A stretch of DNA of 64,000 bases, from positions 1 through 64,000 of the forward strand of contig JAPOYA010000024.1 of assembly GCA_026706815.1 (NCBI GenBank), given 5' to 3'. A program made the position numbers and the translations under genes. The stretch comes from Acidimicrobiaceae bacterium (GTDB taxonomy: Bacteria > Actinomycetota > Acidimicrobiia > Acidimicrobiales > Aldehydirespiratoraceae). How positions within the stretch are numbered: position 1 is the first letter of the stretch; each line of letters begins with the position of its first letter. The notes beneath the pieces are model-generated. The model saw only the letters and a list, made by a program, of their open reading frames with translations. It had not been told where the DNA came from and did no database searches. Of the stretch, positions 1 to 10,854 are shown piece by piece.

Positions 1-1
1 G

Positions 2-1195
2 GTCACGCTCACGCTCAACGCCGGCAGCGGCTACACCGTGTCCGCGACCAGCGGGTCGGCCGCCGTCGCCGTCTCCGACGACGACGACCCGCCCCAAGAC
101 GACGACACTGATACCCCCGACGACCCCCAAGACGACGGCCCGGGCACGCCCGACACCGATCCTGACGACCCGACGCCCCCGCCGCCTCCTGACCCCGATC
201 CGGAGATCAGCGTGACGGCGGGCAGCGGGATCACCGAGGGCCAGAGAGCGGCGTTCACCGTCTCGGCGAGCCCGGCCCCGAAGACACCGCTGACGGTCAC
301 CGTCACCGTCACCCAGGTCGGTGACTACGGCGCCACGACCGGAACCCATACCGTCGTGATCGGAACCGGCGGCAGCGCGACGTTAAACGTCGCCACAACC
401 GGTGACAGCGCCGACGAGGCCGACGGGTCGGTCACGATCACCGTGAGCGCGGGCAGCGGCTACACCGTGTCCACCGCGCACGGCGCAGCCACCGTGACCG
501 TCGCCGACGACGACGTGCCCCAGATCAGCGTCACGGCCGGGCCCGGCATCACCGAGGGCGGCTCAGCCGTGTTCACCATCACCGCCAGTCCCGCGCCGGC
601 CGGCCCGCTGGCCGTCACCGTGACGTTCGCCCAGACCGGCGACTACGGCGTGACTGCCGGGACGAGGACCGTCGACGTGCCTGCCGGCGGCACCGTCAAG
701 CTCGCCGTCGCCACCGCCGGTGACAGCGCCGACGAGGCCGACGGGTCGGTTACGCTCACCGTGAGCGCGGGCAGCGGCTACACCGTGTCCACCGCGCACG
801 GCGCAGCCACCGTGACCGTCGCCGACGACGACAACCCGCCACCGCCTCCGACGGGGGCAAGCCTGTCAATACGCGACGCCGAGGTCTCAGAGAACGGCCA
901 CCGCTACCTGCGGCTCATGGTCTACCTCAGCGAGACCCCCGACGAGACCGTCACCGTGCAGGTCACCACCCGCGACGTCACCGCCGAACACGGCGCCGAC
1001 TACCGCGGCCACCCCACCCCCAGCCGCACGCTGACCTTCGCCAAAGGCACAAGGCTCCTGTACCGCTACATCTACATACCCATCCTCGACGACAACACCC
1101 CTGAGGGCGACGAGACCTTCCAAGCGATCCTCACCAACCCGACCGGCGCAACAATCAGCCGCGGCACAGCCACCATCACCATCAAAGACAACTAA
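2..1195 (+). CDS. Calx-beta repeat surface protein, C-terminal part (5' end outside window)
   Basis: The reading frame is open from the left edge, so the N-terminus lies outside the window. The visible ~397 residues begin with an Asp/Pro-rich linker (acidic run around bases 75-200). Two tandem ~105-residue domains follow, each starting near ISVTAG and ending in a VTVADDD motif. Bases ~411-512 and ~721-824 are almost identical, so the domains were duplicated recently or homogenised. A final Calx-beta-like domain (SIRDAEVSENG, ending ILDDNTPEGDETF) closes the protein. Calx-beta domains are known as extracellular Ca2+-binding adhesion modules. A cell-surface or secreted adhesin is likely, but the export signal is not visible. 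Part of its 3' end recurs at 3360-3503. Confidence 0.8.
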   Translation, partial: VTLTLNAGSGYTVSATSGSAAVAVSDDDDPPQDDDTDTPDDPQDDGPGTPDTDPDDPTPPPPPDPDPEISVTAGSGITEGQRAAFTVSASPAPKTPLTVTVTVTQVGDYGATTGTHTVVIGTGGSATLNVATTGDSADEADGSVTITVSAGSGYTVSTAHGAATVTVADDDVPQISVTAGPGITEGGSAVFTITASPAPAGPLAVTVTFAQTGDYGVTAGTRTVDVPAGGTVKLAVATAGDSADEADGSVTLTVSAGSGYTVSTAHGAATVTVADDDNPPPPPTGASLSIRDAEVSENGHRYLRLMVYLSETPDETVTVQVTTRDVTAEHGADYRGHPTPSRTLTFAKGTRLLYRYIYIPILDDNTPEGDETFQAILTNPTGATISRGTATITIKDN

Positions 1196-1257
1196 CCCGC
1201 GCCGGCGGCCCACGAATAGCGGCCTACACGAAAAGGGAGTGACCCCAGAGGGGCGAA

Positions 1258-1320
1258 TAAGCGCGAAAAGACGAAGCGATACGAAAAGACGAATAGGCGC
1301 GAAAAGGCGAAGCCGGGCGA
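1258..1320. repeat. Short degenerate tandem repeat, ~17-18 bp unit
   Basis: Three degenerate units built around GCGAAAAGACGAA follow each other just after the Calx-beta gene. A 70-codon ORF runs through them, but its Arg/Lys/Pro/Ala-rich product looks like translated repeat, not a gene. The rest of 1196-1891 holds the two gene remnants listed separately and nothing else I recognise. Confidence 0.45.
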
Positions 1321-1360
1321 TAAGGTGGGCCCTGTGGCCGGTTCCCGAGCCTCCGCCTAA

Positions 1361-1489
1361 TACGCCCGCACCTACCGCCGCCGCCTCATCGCCGCCGGCG
1401 CTATCAGCCCCGCCTCCAAAGGCCGCGTCAGCTTCCGCCATCACGCGCTGAGGGCGCGGGCCGAGACCGCTGTTCGCGAGCAGGAGTAG
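1361..1489 (+). pseudogene. Possible C-terminal remnant of a winged-helix AAA ATPase
   Basis: After an in-frame TAA at 1358, about 42 codons read through to a TAG at 1487. The text YRRRLIAAGAISPASKGRV resembles the winged-helix tail of prokaryotic AAA ATPases, where an Arg-rich helix, RLIxAG and a GRGRVxF strand are common. There is no start codon and no ATPase domain upstream. The assignment is by pattern only and could be coincidental. Confidence 0.35.
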
Positions 1490-1621
1490 GGGGTTGCGCC
1501 ATCCTCCCCGAAGAGGAACAGGGTTTTCGTCTCTTGCGGTGGGGGAGGCGTTTCTGCATCGTTGTTTTTGTCGCTTCGTCTGGCGGCGAAAGGATGGCAG
1601 CGGCGCCGGTTCATCAGCTAG

Positions 1622-1771
1622 CAGATCGACGATGACGTTCGACACTTTCATTGGCTGGCGCAGCGAATCGGAGCCGACTTGCTCGACGCAGCTGTTGTCA
1701 CGACGGGCACCGAGGCCTACCGGCGACAGGACGGTATCGGAGTCATTCCCGCAGCCGTGCTCGGACCGTGA
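1622..1771 (+). pseudogene. 3'-terminal remnant of a DUF4143-type ATPase
   Basis: From 1622 to a TGA at 1769 the plus strand encodes about 49 residues, including DVRHFHWLAQRIGADLLDA and ending EAYRRQDGIGVIPAAVLGP. This matches the usual C-terminal end of actinobacterial DUF4143 ATP-binding proteins (HLRWLAxRLG followed by a VVxTTGxEAYRR strand). An in-frame TAG at 1619 and no start codon show it is a fragment. It lies 120 bp from, and on the opposite strand to, an intact DUF4143 gene of a different subtype. Confidence 0.6.
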
Positions 1772-1891
1772 CAGCTCCACCCGAGACCGTTGATTTCACT
1801 GGATGACCAGCAGCTCGACCCGCACGATCCCCGCCGCAGCACAAAAGGCCTGCGTCGTAGCCTACGCCAGGTTGGGTTCACTTGTCGGCAG

Positions 1892-3169
1892 CTACTGGGT
1901 GGACTGTGTCCACAGGCAGCCAATTGGCCGCATGTGGATGCGGTCGCCGAGGGAGAGGGTGAGAGGGCCGGTGTGCAGGAGGATTCCAGCTTGGAAGGCG
2001 CCGGGTGCGACGACATCGATCTTGTCCCGCAGCCAGCGGAGGTGGCGGGTGTGCTGGGGTGATGGGGAGGAGGTGGCCTTGATCTCCACGGCCACCACAT
2101 CGCCGTTGGGTGCTTCGATCAGCAGGTCCACCTCACGGTCCCGGTGGTCGCGGTCTCGGTGGTTGCGCCAGTGGTAGAGGGAGCGCTTCCGTGGAGAGGC
2201 TACGAGCTGGCGAGCGATTTCGCCGACGGCGAATGTCTCCAACAACGGCCCGGCCGCCGGGGAGGTGGGCGAGGCCAATGCCTCGGGCTCGACATCCAAC
2301 AAACTGGCGGCTAGTCCAGCGTCGGTGATGTGGATCTTGGGCCGCGAGGTCGTTCGGGATGAGAGGTTTCGGGACCAGGCTGGCAGTTCGTGTACCAAGA
2401 AGACGGTTTGGAGCCATTCAAAATACGAGGCGATCACCGATCGGCTCACTCTCAGTCCTTTAGCAGCGTCTGTACGGTTCATCTCGCTGCTGGTGGAGGC
2501 CGCTGCCCAGCACAGCAAGCGTGGCAGCGAGGCTGCTCTGCGTATATCGGCGAGTGCGAGTATGTCCCGCTGGACCACCGTTTCGATGTAGTCGTCGAAC
2601 CAGTGACGCCTTTGATCCTGGTCCAGGCTCACAACCTCGGGATAGCCCCCTCGACAGGCTGAGGCGAAGTAGTCCGCCCGGCTGAGGTCGGTCACCGGAG
2701 CCGGCCTGGGAGCACCCTCGAACCAGTGGTCGATCTCGGTGGGGACAACTCCAACCAGTTCGGCCTCCGACAGCGGCCATAGCCGAAATAGTCGTACTCT
2801 CCCCGCGAGTGACTCGCTGATATTGGGTACAGTGAGGAAGTTGGTGGACCCGGTGAGGATGAACCGTCCCGGAGTCTGGTCCTCGTCTACAAGCCGTTTC
2901 ACAGCGACGATGACCCGATTCCCTCCGAGTTGGACCTCGTCAATGGCCAGTGGATAGCGTTGGCTGGACAAGAAGGCCACCGGATCAAGCAGAACGCTCT
3001 CGCGTTGCTCATCGTCGTCGAGCGAGACATATGTGCCGCCTCGGGCTTCGGCGATTCCCCGTACCAGCGTTGTTTTTCCGGTCTGGCGCGCTCCGTGGAT
3101 CATCACCACCCGCGACCACTCCAGCGCGGCTTCGATCTCGGGCCGAATATGCCGTTCGATGAATTCCAT
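1892..3169 (-). CDS. DUF4143-family AAA ATPase
   Basis: This 425-residue protein has the usual length and order of the AAA_14/DUF4143 family. Walker A is HGARQTGKTTLV near residues 25-37, Walker B is LAIDEVQ near 73-79, and sensor 1 is FILTGSTNF near 101. The C-terminal DUF4143 half ends with HLRWLRDKIDVVAPG and DRIHMRPIG. Family members are widespread, often single accessory genes of unsettled function, and are thought to bind nucleic acid or protein partners. It has its own ~190-bp upstream region. Gene remnants lie on both sides, which points to a transferred module. A second, truncated relative occurs near 42.1 kb. Confidence 0.85.
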   Translation of the reverse strand: MEFIERHIRPEIEAALEWSRVVMIHGARQTGKTTLVRGIAEARGGTYVSLDDDEQRESVLLDPVAFLSSQRYPLAIDEVQLGGNRVIVAVKRLVDEDQTPGRFILTGSTNFLTVPNISESLAGRVRLFRLWPLSEAELVGVVPTEIDHWFEGAPRPAPVTDLSRADYFASACRGGYPEVVSLDQDQRRHWFDDYIETVVQRDILALADIRRAASLPRLLCWAAASTSSEMNRTDAAKGLRVSRSVIASYFEWLQTVFLVHELPAWSRNLSSRTTSRPKIHITDAGLAASLLDVEPEALASPTSPAAGPLLETFAVGEIARQLVASPRKRSLYHWRNHRDRDHRDREVDLLIEAPNGDVVAVEIKATSSPSPQHTRHLRWLRDKIDVVAPGAFQAGILLHTGPLTLSLGDRIHMRPIGCLWTQSTQ

Positions 3170-3359
3170 ATCTCGAACACTAGCTCAAATCATCATTTTC
3201 GCAGGCATCTAATTTGCAAAACCGCAGCAACTTAATGCGCGAATCCGCAGCAATCTACGACAACGCAACGACTGACCGCCGCCCGCCATCTGCCACTGCA
3301 AGGGCGCAGCTTGGTTGGCCTCATCAGTTGGACCACCGTCTCCACGCAGAACACCGCCT

Positions 3360-3503
3360 CCGTTGTACCGGTACGTGTACATACCCATCCTCGACGACAA
3401 CACGGCCGAAGGCGACGAAACCTTCCAAGTCGTCCTCGTCAACCCTCAAGGCGCCACCATCGCCCAAGGCACAGCCACCGATACCAACAAAGACAACGAC
3501 TGA
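3360..3503 (+). pseudogene. Duplicated 3' end of the Calx-beta gene
   Basis: About 48 codons ending in TGA at 3501 repeat the last strands of the Calx-beta protein at 1-1195: LYRYVYIPILDDN and EGDETFQ recur, with about three quarters of bases matching over ~145 bp. There is no start and no upstream domain. The copy is in the same orientation as the full gene, with the DUF4143 module between them. The surrounding 3170-3534 holds only this remnant and the ATPase promoter region. Confidence 0.75.
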
Positions 3504-3534
3504 CACCCCCGGCGCCATCACCGACAGCAACCCG

Positions 3535-4089
3535 TTAGCCTCGAGCGTCCTCCGCGTTGCTTGTGCGTGCCGCGGTCAACGCGACGATCATCACCAGACC
3601 GAGGATCGTGGCCGACAGCAGTGACTCTGAGGCTGTGATCGTGTTGTCCGAATACTGATCGACCGACCCCTCGGACCACTCAAGGGGATCCCTGTGTACC
3701 AGCATTGCGATCATGGCCGAGAAGATCCCGATGGTCACAACAATGCTGGCAGCCATCTCGCTCACCGACCCCGGCGTGGTCCGGCGCCAGCCGGCAACCA
3801 GCAGCACGATCGCCGGGACCCACAACGGGAGCGCCACAATCGAGATCATCGCCGCCGGAATGATCCCAGCTCCCGCGGCCATGACGAATCGTCCGCGGCC
3901 TGCTGAGTGGGCCAGCAGCGCCACTAGAGCGGCAACAAGGAACGGCGCAGCCAAAGAAACTGAGATGCGCAGACTGCCGGGCTCCCCCTCGGATCCGAAG
4001 AACCTGATTGAGGCGATCACCGCCGAATAGGCAATGGTCGCCCAGCAGGCCGCAACCACCCAGCGCTGCATTCGATCATCGTCTCCCAT
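3535..4089 (-). CDS. Hypothetical integral membrane protein
   Basis: About 184 residues with four to five likely membrane segments: WVVAACWATIAYSAVIASI, an Ala/Leu-rich stretch after SVSLAAPF, AAGAGIIPAAMISIVALPL, IVVTIGIFSAMIAML, and a C-terminal one after SATILGLVM. I recognise no family. I chose the ATG at 4089 over the upstream one at 4095 because the two differ by two codons and the later one leaves MGDDDRMQRW before the first membrane segment. The gene stands alone between the Calx-beta remnant and the flavin reductase. Confidence 0.6.
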   Translation of the reverse strand: MGDDDRMQRWVVAACWATIAYSAVIASIRFFGSEGEPGSLRISVSLAAPFLVAALVALLAHSAGRGRFVMAAGAGIIPAAMISIVALPLWVPAIVLLVAGWRRTTPGSVSEMAASIVVTIGIFSAMIAMLVHRDPLEWSEGSVDQYSDNTITASESLLSATILGLVMIVALTAARTSNAEDARG

Positions 4090-4128
4090 GAACACCGGCC
4101 TCCCCTGTGTTGTCGTTGCGGACTGCTG

Positions 4129-4638
4129 TCAGTGTCGCCTCACCCCACCGTATTTCATGCGGGTGTCGTTCATGGAAGCGGAGCGCTTGGCGTCGTCGAC
4201 GATCGCCGCGTCGACCAGTTCCCCGACAAAAAGAGTGTGCGTTCCAAGGTCGATCGCATGGCGGACCTCGCAGTCCATCCAGGCGATGGCCTCGGTGAAG
4301 ATCGGTGCTCCGGTACGGCTCGGTCGAACAGCCCGACCGTTCAACGTGTCGCCGTCGTCGCGGGCGGGTTTCGAGAACTTTACGAAGACCCTGGTGTCCT
4401 CGGAGTCCCAGAGGTTGATCGTGAAGGAACCACCGTCGGAGATGAGCCGATGGGTGACCGCGGTGTTGTCGACTCCGACGCCGATCAGCACAGGCTCCAT
4501 CGACAGCTGCGTGATCCAACTCGTGGTCATTGCGTTGCGTTCATCGCCTGCCCGGGATCCCACCAGCGCCAACGCGTTGGGGATCTTCCAGGTGACCCGG
4601 TTGATGAGCTCGCTTTCCAGTGCCGCTTCTGATGCCAT
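4129..4638 (-). CDS. Flavin reductase-like FMN-binding protein
   Basis: A 169-residue protein of the flavin reductase (DIM6/NTAB) fold. Visible family features are the N-terminal NALALVGSRAGDERNAMTTSW strand-loop that contacts FMN, a central SFTINLWDSEDT segment and a C-terminal HTLFVGELVDA strand. Such proteins reduce flavin or carry FMN for a partner oxygenase. The ATG at 4638 places the conserved domain near residue 20; an in-frame GTG or ATG further upstream would add eight odd residues. It lies 54 bp downstream of the hydantoinase-like gene on the same strand, so co-transcription is possible. Confidence 0.78.
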   Translation of the reverse strand: MASEAALESELINRVTWKIPNALALVGSRAGDERNAMTTSWITQLSMEPVLIGVGVDNTAVTHRLISDGGSFTINLWDSEDTRVFVKFSKPARDDGDTLNGRAVRPSRTGAPIFTEAIAWMDCEVRHAIDLGTHTLFVGELVDAAIVDDAKRSASMNDTRMKYGGVRRH

Positions 4639-4692
4639 GCCCAAAGCGTAGACCGACAGCACCGAAGAAGTTCAGCGGCTATTGAGTTGGGA

Positions 4693-6699
4693 TCAATCGA
4701 GTTGCGGGCGACCAGTGCCGATGACGGTGGCGACGCCTTCCACGAACAGGGTCCGACCGTCCACATCGACGGACTTCTCGTCCCATTGGGTCTCCAGATC
4801 GAACTCGGGAGCTCCCGCGGCAACCATCGCCGCAGCCACCGCTGAGCCGGCCTGCTCGACAGCCGCTTCTTTGGCGGACTCGAGCTCGAAAAAGGTGTCC
4901 GGTTCCGCTCCGACATGAACCCTGAAAACCCCTCGCCGCGGCGACGAGACAACCACACGCCGCCTCAACCGGACTTTGCCCACGGCAGCACCGATCGCGT
5001 TGGCGACATCTGCGTGCTCGGGAATCTCGACCCTAGTGCCGAGCAGATCTCCGATCGCGGGATAATAGGCAGCCGCCGGGGCGCCGAGGCCCACCAACGG
5101 AACCGCCAGACCGGCCACCAGCTTCGAGGTGCGCGGACTGCCGTCGAGTGCTGCGGCCACCACCTCGGATGCAGCGGCCCGTTCAGGCAGGCCATCGCTC
5201 GCGAGGGCCGAGGCGAGCAGCTTCTCAGCCGACTGACGCACCAGAGCTGCTGTCACAGCCTCAGCGAACTCCTCTGGAGTGTCGGCGATGGTCTTGCCGC
5301 GATGATCGCAACGCCGCGCCCACACTTCAGCAGCAGCTTGGGCAACCGCAGCATCGTGGGTTGACTGCGTGCCCAGCACGTGGCTGGCGTCGGTGGGTGT
5401 GAATGCCGACACGCGCAACACCCCGCGAGCCGCCAGCCTTCTGGTGGCGAGCACGTCTCGGCTGCCTTCGACAACCGTGTCCGCGGCAACGATCTGGTCG
5501 CCGATCCTCTCCATCAGCAGACTCTCGACACGATCCAGCGTGGCCTGTGCGGCTTTCGCGGTCGGCTGCAGAAAAACGGTGCTCCACTCCTGGGGGCTGG
5601 TGTCGGCGGTAAGTTGACGCCTCAACTGCGCTTGCAGGAAGTCACCGTGACTCTGGGCTGTGACTACCAGCGGAACCACACGTCGCGGCCCAACAAGCAG
5701 GTCCGCCCCGAGCGCGCGGTCCGCTAGCAGCACCTCGCTGTCACCACCGAGACCGTGCGTCGCCATGGCCACCGCCTCAACCATGGTCTGATGCCCGCCC
5801 ACCTGCGCCCCTTTGTCGCCGAAGTCGAAAATCCCGTCGCGCAAAGCCGCGATGTCGGTGGTGGTGCCACCGATGTCGGAGATGACGGCATTGCTCGCGC
5901 CCACGAGGTGCGCCGCGCCGAGCAGGCTCGCAGCCGGGCCCGACAGGATCGTCTCCACCGGGCGTTCCCTGACGAAGTCTGCCGACACCAGAGAACCGTT
6001 GCCGCGCACCACCATGATCGGCGCGCCTATTCCCTGCCTGTCGAGCACTTCAGCGGTGGTCGACACGAGCTCATTGATCAGGCCGATCATGCGGGCGTTC
6101 AGCAGAGCCGTCACAGACCGTTTCGGGCCGTCGAGCGCATCGGCCAGCTCATGGCTGCAGGTGACGGGCAGACCGGTTCGCTCCCGAATCAACTTGCGGG
6201 CCGCAATCTCATGGTCGGCATTGCGCACGCTGAACTGCGAAGTGACCGCGAACCCATCGACCGACGGTGCGATCTCAATGACCGCAGCGACGAGCGATTC
6301 CTCGTCGAGCGGTTCGGCTTCGGCACCGTGCGGCGTGTGCCCGCCTGCGACCATCACCACCGAGTCGCGGCCGATCGCATTGCGCAGACCACCCCGGTCG
6401 AGCACGGCCTCCTCGAAACCGATCATCACCAACGCGGCCGGGCGTCCCCTGCCCTCGACGAGCGCGTTGGTTGCCAATGTGGTGGACAACGAGACGAAGC
6501 TGATCTCGCCCGGATCGACCGCAGCCGCGTCGAGCACCCGTTCGATCGCCTCGCCTACGCCCACGGAAAGGTCGTCATGAGTGGTCGGCGCCTTGGCCTT
6601 GGCGAGCAGAGCGCTCGAGCCCTCGTCGTAGACGACCGCGTCGGTGTAAGTACCGCCGGTGTCGACACCGAGGATCCACCGGTTCGCTGAAGCTGGCAT
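4693..6699 (-). CDS. Hydantoinase/oxoprolinase family protein (HyuA-like)
   Basis: The 668 residues carry the ASKHA-type nucleotide-binding fold of HyuA/5-oxoprolinase A subunits. ILGVDTGGTYTDAVV at residues 9-23 is the N-terminal phosphate loop, SLSTTLATNALVEG follows near 70-83, and ISDIGGTTTDIAALRDG near 270 is the second phosphate loop. Family members open cyclic amides with ATP (hydantoins, 5-oxoproline, N-methylhydantoin). No HyuB-type partner is nearby, so the substrate cannot be assigned and the enzyme may act alone or with a distant subunit. Neighbours are a flavin reductase and a nitroreductase on the same strand. Confidence 0.85.
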   Translation of the reverse strand: MPASANRWILGVDTGGTYTDAVVYDEGSSALLAKAKAPTTHDDLSVGVGEAIERVLDAAAVDPGEISFVSLSTTLATNALVEGRGRPAALVMIGFEEAVLDRGGLRNAIGRDSVVMVAGGHTPHGAEAEPLDEESLVAAVIEIAPSVDGFAVTSQFSVRNADHEIAARKLIRERTGLPVTCSHELADALDGPKRSVTALLNARMIGLINELVSTTAEVLDRQGIGAPIMVVRGNGSLVSADFVRERPVETILSGPAASLLGAAHLVGASNAVISDIGGTTTDIAALRDGIFDFGDKGAQVGGHQTMVEAVAMATHGLGGDSEVLLADRALGADLLVGPRRVVPLVVTAQSHGDFLQAQLRRQLTADTSPQEWSTVFLQPTAKAAQATLDRVESLLMERIGDQIVAADTVVEGSRDVLATRRLAARGVLRVSAFTPTDASHVLGTQSTHDAAVAQAAAEVWARRCDHRGKTIADTPEEFAEAVTAALVRQSAEKLLASALASDGLPERAAASEVVAAALDGSPRTSKLVAGLAVPLVGLGAPAAAYYPAIGDLLGTRVEIPEHADVANAIGAAVGKVRLRRRVVVSSPRRGVFRVHVGAEPDTFFELESAKEAAVEQAGSAVAAAMVAAGAPEFDLETQWDEKSVDVDGRTLFVEGVATVIGTGRPQLD

Positions 6700-6766
6700 G
6701 GCCCGTTATTCTGCCCTACCCGCCACCCCACCGCGACCACCCACCCGGTATTTGGGGATCGGGACG

Positions 6767-7417
6767 CTAGGGCCAGAGGGGTTCGTTGACCTCTGCGCCC
6801 AGTGGCGTGCCCCAGGTGTTGCGATACGACACCTCGTGGGCCGGGCGGCGGCCGGCAGTCCCCCAGGTACCGGTCGGGTAGCCCATGGGCACACAGCAAG
6901 CCATCCGCCATCCCTGGTCCTTGGGCACGTTGAGGACGTCTAAGGTCTTGTCGTTCTTGAACAACAGCACGCTGGTCAGCGACGAGCCCACACCGTCGGC
7001 CCGTGCGGCCAACATGGCGCTCCATACAGCCGGGAAGATGGAACCACCGGTCGTGTCGAACTGGTCGAAGGCGAAGAGCAGCAGCGGATAGGAGGCGAAG
7101 TTCTTCTGTGCCCAGGTCACAGACTTGATGATCTTGGCGAACTGGCGCGACTCGGCAGTCTCAGCGGCGGCGGCCTCGGCAACCTGGTCCTTATAGATCG
7201 TCTCCCACAACATGTCGATGCAGTCCGAGTAGAGAGCGCCGATCTCAGCGATCTGTTCGGAGTCGTCGACGATCAGGAACCGCCATGCCTGGCTGTTGCC
7301 CCCGCTCGGGGCGCGGATGGCTGCATCGAGTATCCGCAGTTGGACCTCTTCGGGAACGGGGTCGGGTTTGACCCGCCGCATCGCTCTGGTCGTGTACAGC
7401 GCCTCTCGGACGTCCAT
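6767..7417 (-). CDS. Nitroreductase-family FMN oxidoreductase
   Basis: A protein of ~216 residues starting MDVREALYTTRAMRR, the classic N-terminus of the nitroreductase fold, with the FMN-contacting RAPSGGNSQAWRF near 32-44. The C-terminal part contains GVGSSLTSV and MACCVPMGYPTG, the last near the usual second FMN contact. The ATG at 7417 is preferred to the upstream start because family members begin right at the RxSxR-type motif. It is 60 bp downstream of asd. The physiological substrate is unknown. Confidence 0.85.
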   Translation of the reverse strand: MDVREALYTTRAMRRVKPDPVPEEVQLRILDAAIRAPSGGNSQAWRFLIVDDSEQIAEIGALYSDCIDMLWETIYKDQVAEAAAAETAESRQFAKIIKSVTWAQKNFASYPLLLFAFDQFDTTGGSIFPAVWSAMLAARADGVGSSLTSVLLFKNDKTLDVLNVPKDQGWRMACCVPMGYPTGTWGTAGRRPAHEVSYRNTWGTPLGAEVNEPLWP

Positions 7418-7477
7418 TGTTGTTCGCCTCTCAGTTCCGTCGGGTTGTGCTGCGGTCAACCCTAAGCGTTGCAGGCG

Positions 7478-9392
<1,915 letters not shown>

Positions 9393-9581
9393 TCACCACC
9401 GAGTCTACGGACTCCCAACACCACAGGCAGCGCGTCTTGGCCGCCGGTTCCAGTGGGAGCTGGTGCGACGATGGCAGGCCAGAGCCCGATGACGAGGAAT
9501 GGACTTTGCGCTCTCACGGTACTTGTCGTCCCGTCAGCGGCTCAAAATGGGGAAACAATAGGGAATCGCGGTGAATGCTCG

Positions 9582-9866
9582 TCAGTGCATGAGTTCGATC
9601 TCGCAGTGAACACCGGGAGCGCCGGCTAGACGCCGGTCCGACGTCAACAAAGTGGCACCCGTCACCTCTGCCAGAGCCACGTAACAGGCGTCATAAGCGG
9701 TGAGGTAGTCGCGAAGTTCCCAACAGCGTTCCAGCAGAGGCTCATGGGGAATGCGCCTGATCGGCAGATGGGCGAGACTCCCCAGCGAGCCGCGGGCGAC
9801 CGGTTCGGGGATCTCATTTCGGCGCAGGAGCCCTCTCAGAGCAGAAACCACTTCCAGCGGAATCAG
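9582..9866 (-). pseudogene. PIN-domain (VapC-like) toxin, N-terminus missing
   Basis: Roughly 93 codons encode the C-terminal two thirds of a VapC-type PIN ribonuclease: LEVVSALRGLLRRNEI helix, LTAYDACYVALAE with a catalytic aspartate, and ATLLTSDRRLA with another. The first ~45 residues, which should hold the initial catalytic aspartate, are missing. The frame runs open into the 3' end of the zeta-type toxin gene, which ends at 9863, so a junction lies near 9865. A truncated product could start at an internal GTG, but an active nuclease is unlikely. Confidence 0.65.
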
Positions 9867-10453
9867 ATGTCGGCCCTAGGCTTGGCACGTGTCAACTCGG
9901 CCGGCGTCCAGAGCGGCCATTCCGGGTCGTTGATGAGCACTCCGTTGCGGAAAGTAGCCAGAAGTCTGAAGGGCACTCGCGCAGAGGTGTTGTTGTAAAT
10001 GTGGGCTTCTGAGGACAGGTCGATGGCTTCACCGATGTGGGACCAGAGCCGTCGATGTCTAGAACGGACCTTCTCCTCTGGAACGTCATGGCCCCCGTTC
10101 TCGACGCGATTCTCAACTCGGGCCACAGCCAAGTCCTCTGGAATGAGGATGACGTGAATCGCCACCAGGTAACCGTCGGCCACTGCGCTGCGAATGAGCT
10201 CAACCTTTGACTCATGCGAGAAAACCGTCTCGGTTGCAAAGGACACTCGGTTCACAAGCAGTTCTGTTCGCCGATGGGCGGCAAGCCGCGCAGCGGTGTA
10301 GGCATGGTTGAGGGAATCGCCTGGCCACCGTTGCGCCGCTATGACATCCGCATTGACGAACTCCAGCGGGACAGGAGCGAGAATCCTCTCGTAGAAGGTC
10401 GTCTTGCCGGCGCCGTTCGGCCCGGCAACAACGTGGAGTACTGGATCTGACAC
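9863..10453 (-). CDS. Zeta-type toxin (P-loop kinase)
   Basis: The 196-residue protein starts with a kinase P-loop, AGPNGAGKTTF at ~11-21, followed by FVNADVIAA and ATETVFSHESK, as in zeta toxins and related small kinases. Zeta toxins phosphorylate UDP-N-acetylglucosamine or other nucleotide sugars and block wall synthesis; that activity is family knowledge and not shown here. The start is GTG at 10453, six bases after the stop of the antitoxin-like gene, the usual order for a toxin-antitoxin operon. Its 3' end abuts the truncated PIN gene. Confidence 0.75.
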   Translation of the reverse strand: MSDPVLHVVAGPNGAGKTTFYERILAPVPLEFVNADVIAAQRWPGDSLNHAYTAARLAAHRRTELLVNRVSFATETVFSHESKVELIRSAVADGYLVAIHVILIPEDLAVARVENRVENGGHDVPEEKVRSRHRRLWSHIGEAIDLSSEAHIYNNTSARVPFRLLATFRNGVLINDPEWPLWTPAELTRAKPRADI

Positions 10454-10459
10454 TGAAGG

Positions 10460-10834
10460 TCAAACAGCAGTTGATTGATCGTCGGTTCGCGCGTGCTCAA
10501 CGATGTTGCCGTCTTCATCGAGTTCGACGAACGACCGCCCCGCTGCGATGAACTCGGCGGCGAGGTCAAGCGCTTCACGCCGTTGTTTCATGTGTTCAAC
10601 CCATTCGGCTCGAACCACCGCTTGTTCTTTGGCGTTGAGTCCATCGTAAGATGCCTCGCCCTCCAGGACTTGTGCGATCGCTTGCTGGGACACACTTTGA
10701 GAAGTCTCCAGTTCCCGCCCGATGCGCGCCCAATGAGCGACCTGCTGCGCGGTGCTGCGGCTCATCACCGATGCCATGAGCTTCGCTGAGGCATGGACAT
10801 CGTCGTCGATTCGGATGGGTGAACTAGTAGCCAC
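10460..10834 (-). CDS. ParD-like antitoxin, partner of the zeta-type toxin
   Basis: About 124 residues. The N-terminal SSPIRIDDDVHASAKLMA strand-helix is the ribbon-helix-helix-like DNA-binding start of the ParD-like antitoxin family, followed by RSTAQQVAHWARIGRELE. The C-terminal acidic segment (FVELDEDGNIVEH) could wrap the toxin. I chose GTG at 10834, preceded by AGAGG, over the upstream start of the open frame. A perfect 8-1-8 palindrome lies 21 bp upstream of the start and probably serves as its operator. It is the first gene of a two-gene operon. Confidence 0.72.
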   Translation of the reverse strand: MATSSPIRIDDDVHASAKLMASVMSRSTAQQVAHWARIGRELETSQSVSQQAIAQVLEGEASYDGLNAKEQAVVRAEWVEHMKQRREALDLAAEFIAAGRSFVELDEDGNIVEHARTDDQSTAV

Positions 10835-10854
10835 AAAGCACCTCTCCACATGAC

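Noticed and set aside
563-799. Long minus-strand ORF antisense to the Calx-beta repeats
   Set aside because: It is a Gly/Arg-rich shadow of the repeated coding strand with no start signal or family features.
1239-1451. 70-codon ORF after the Calx-beta gene
   Set aside because: It reads through a short tandem repeat and a Pro/Ala-rich stretch; composition suggests it is not a gene.
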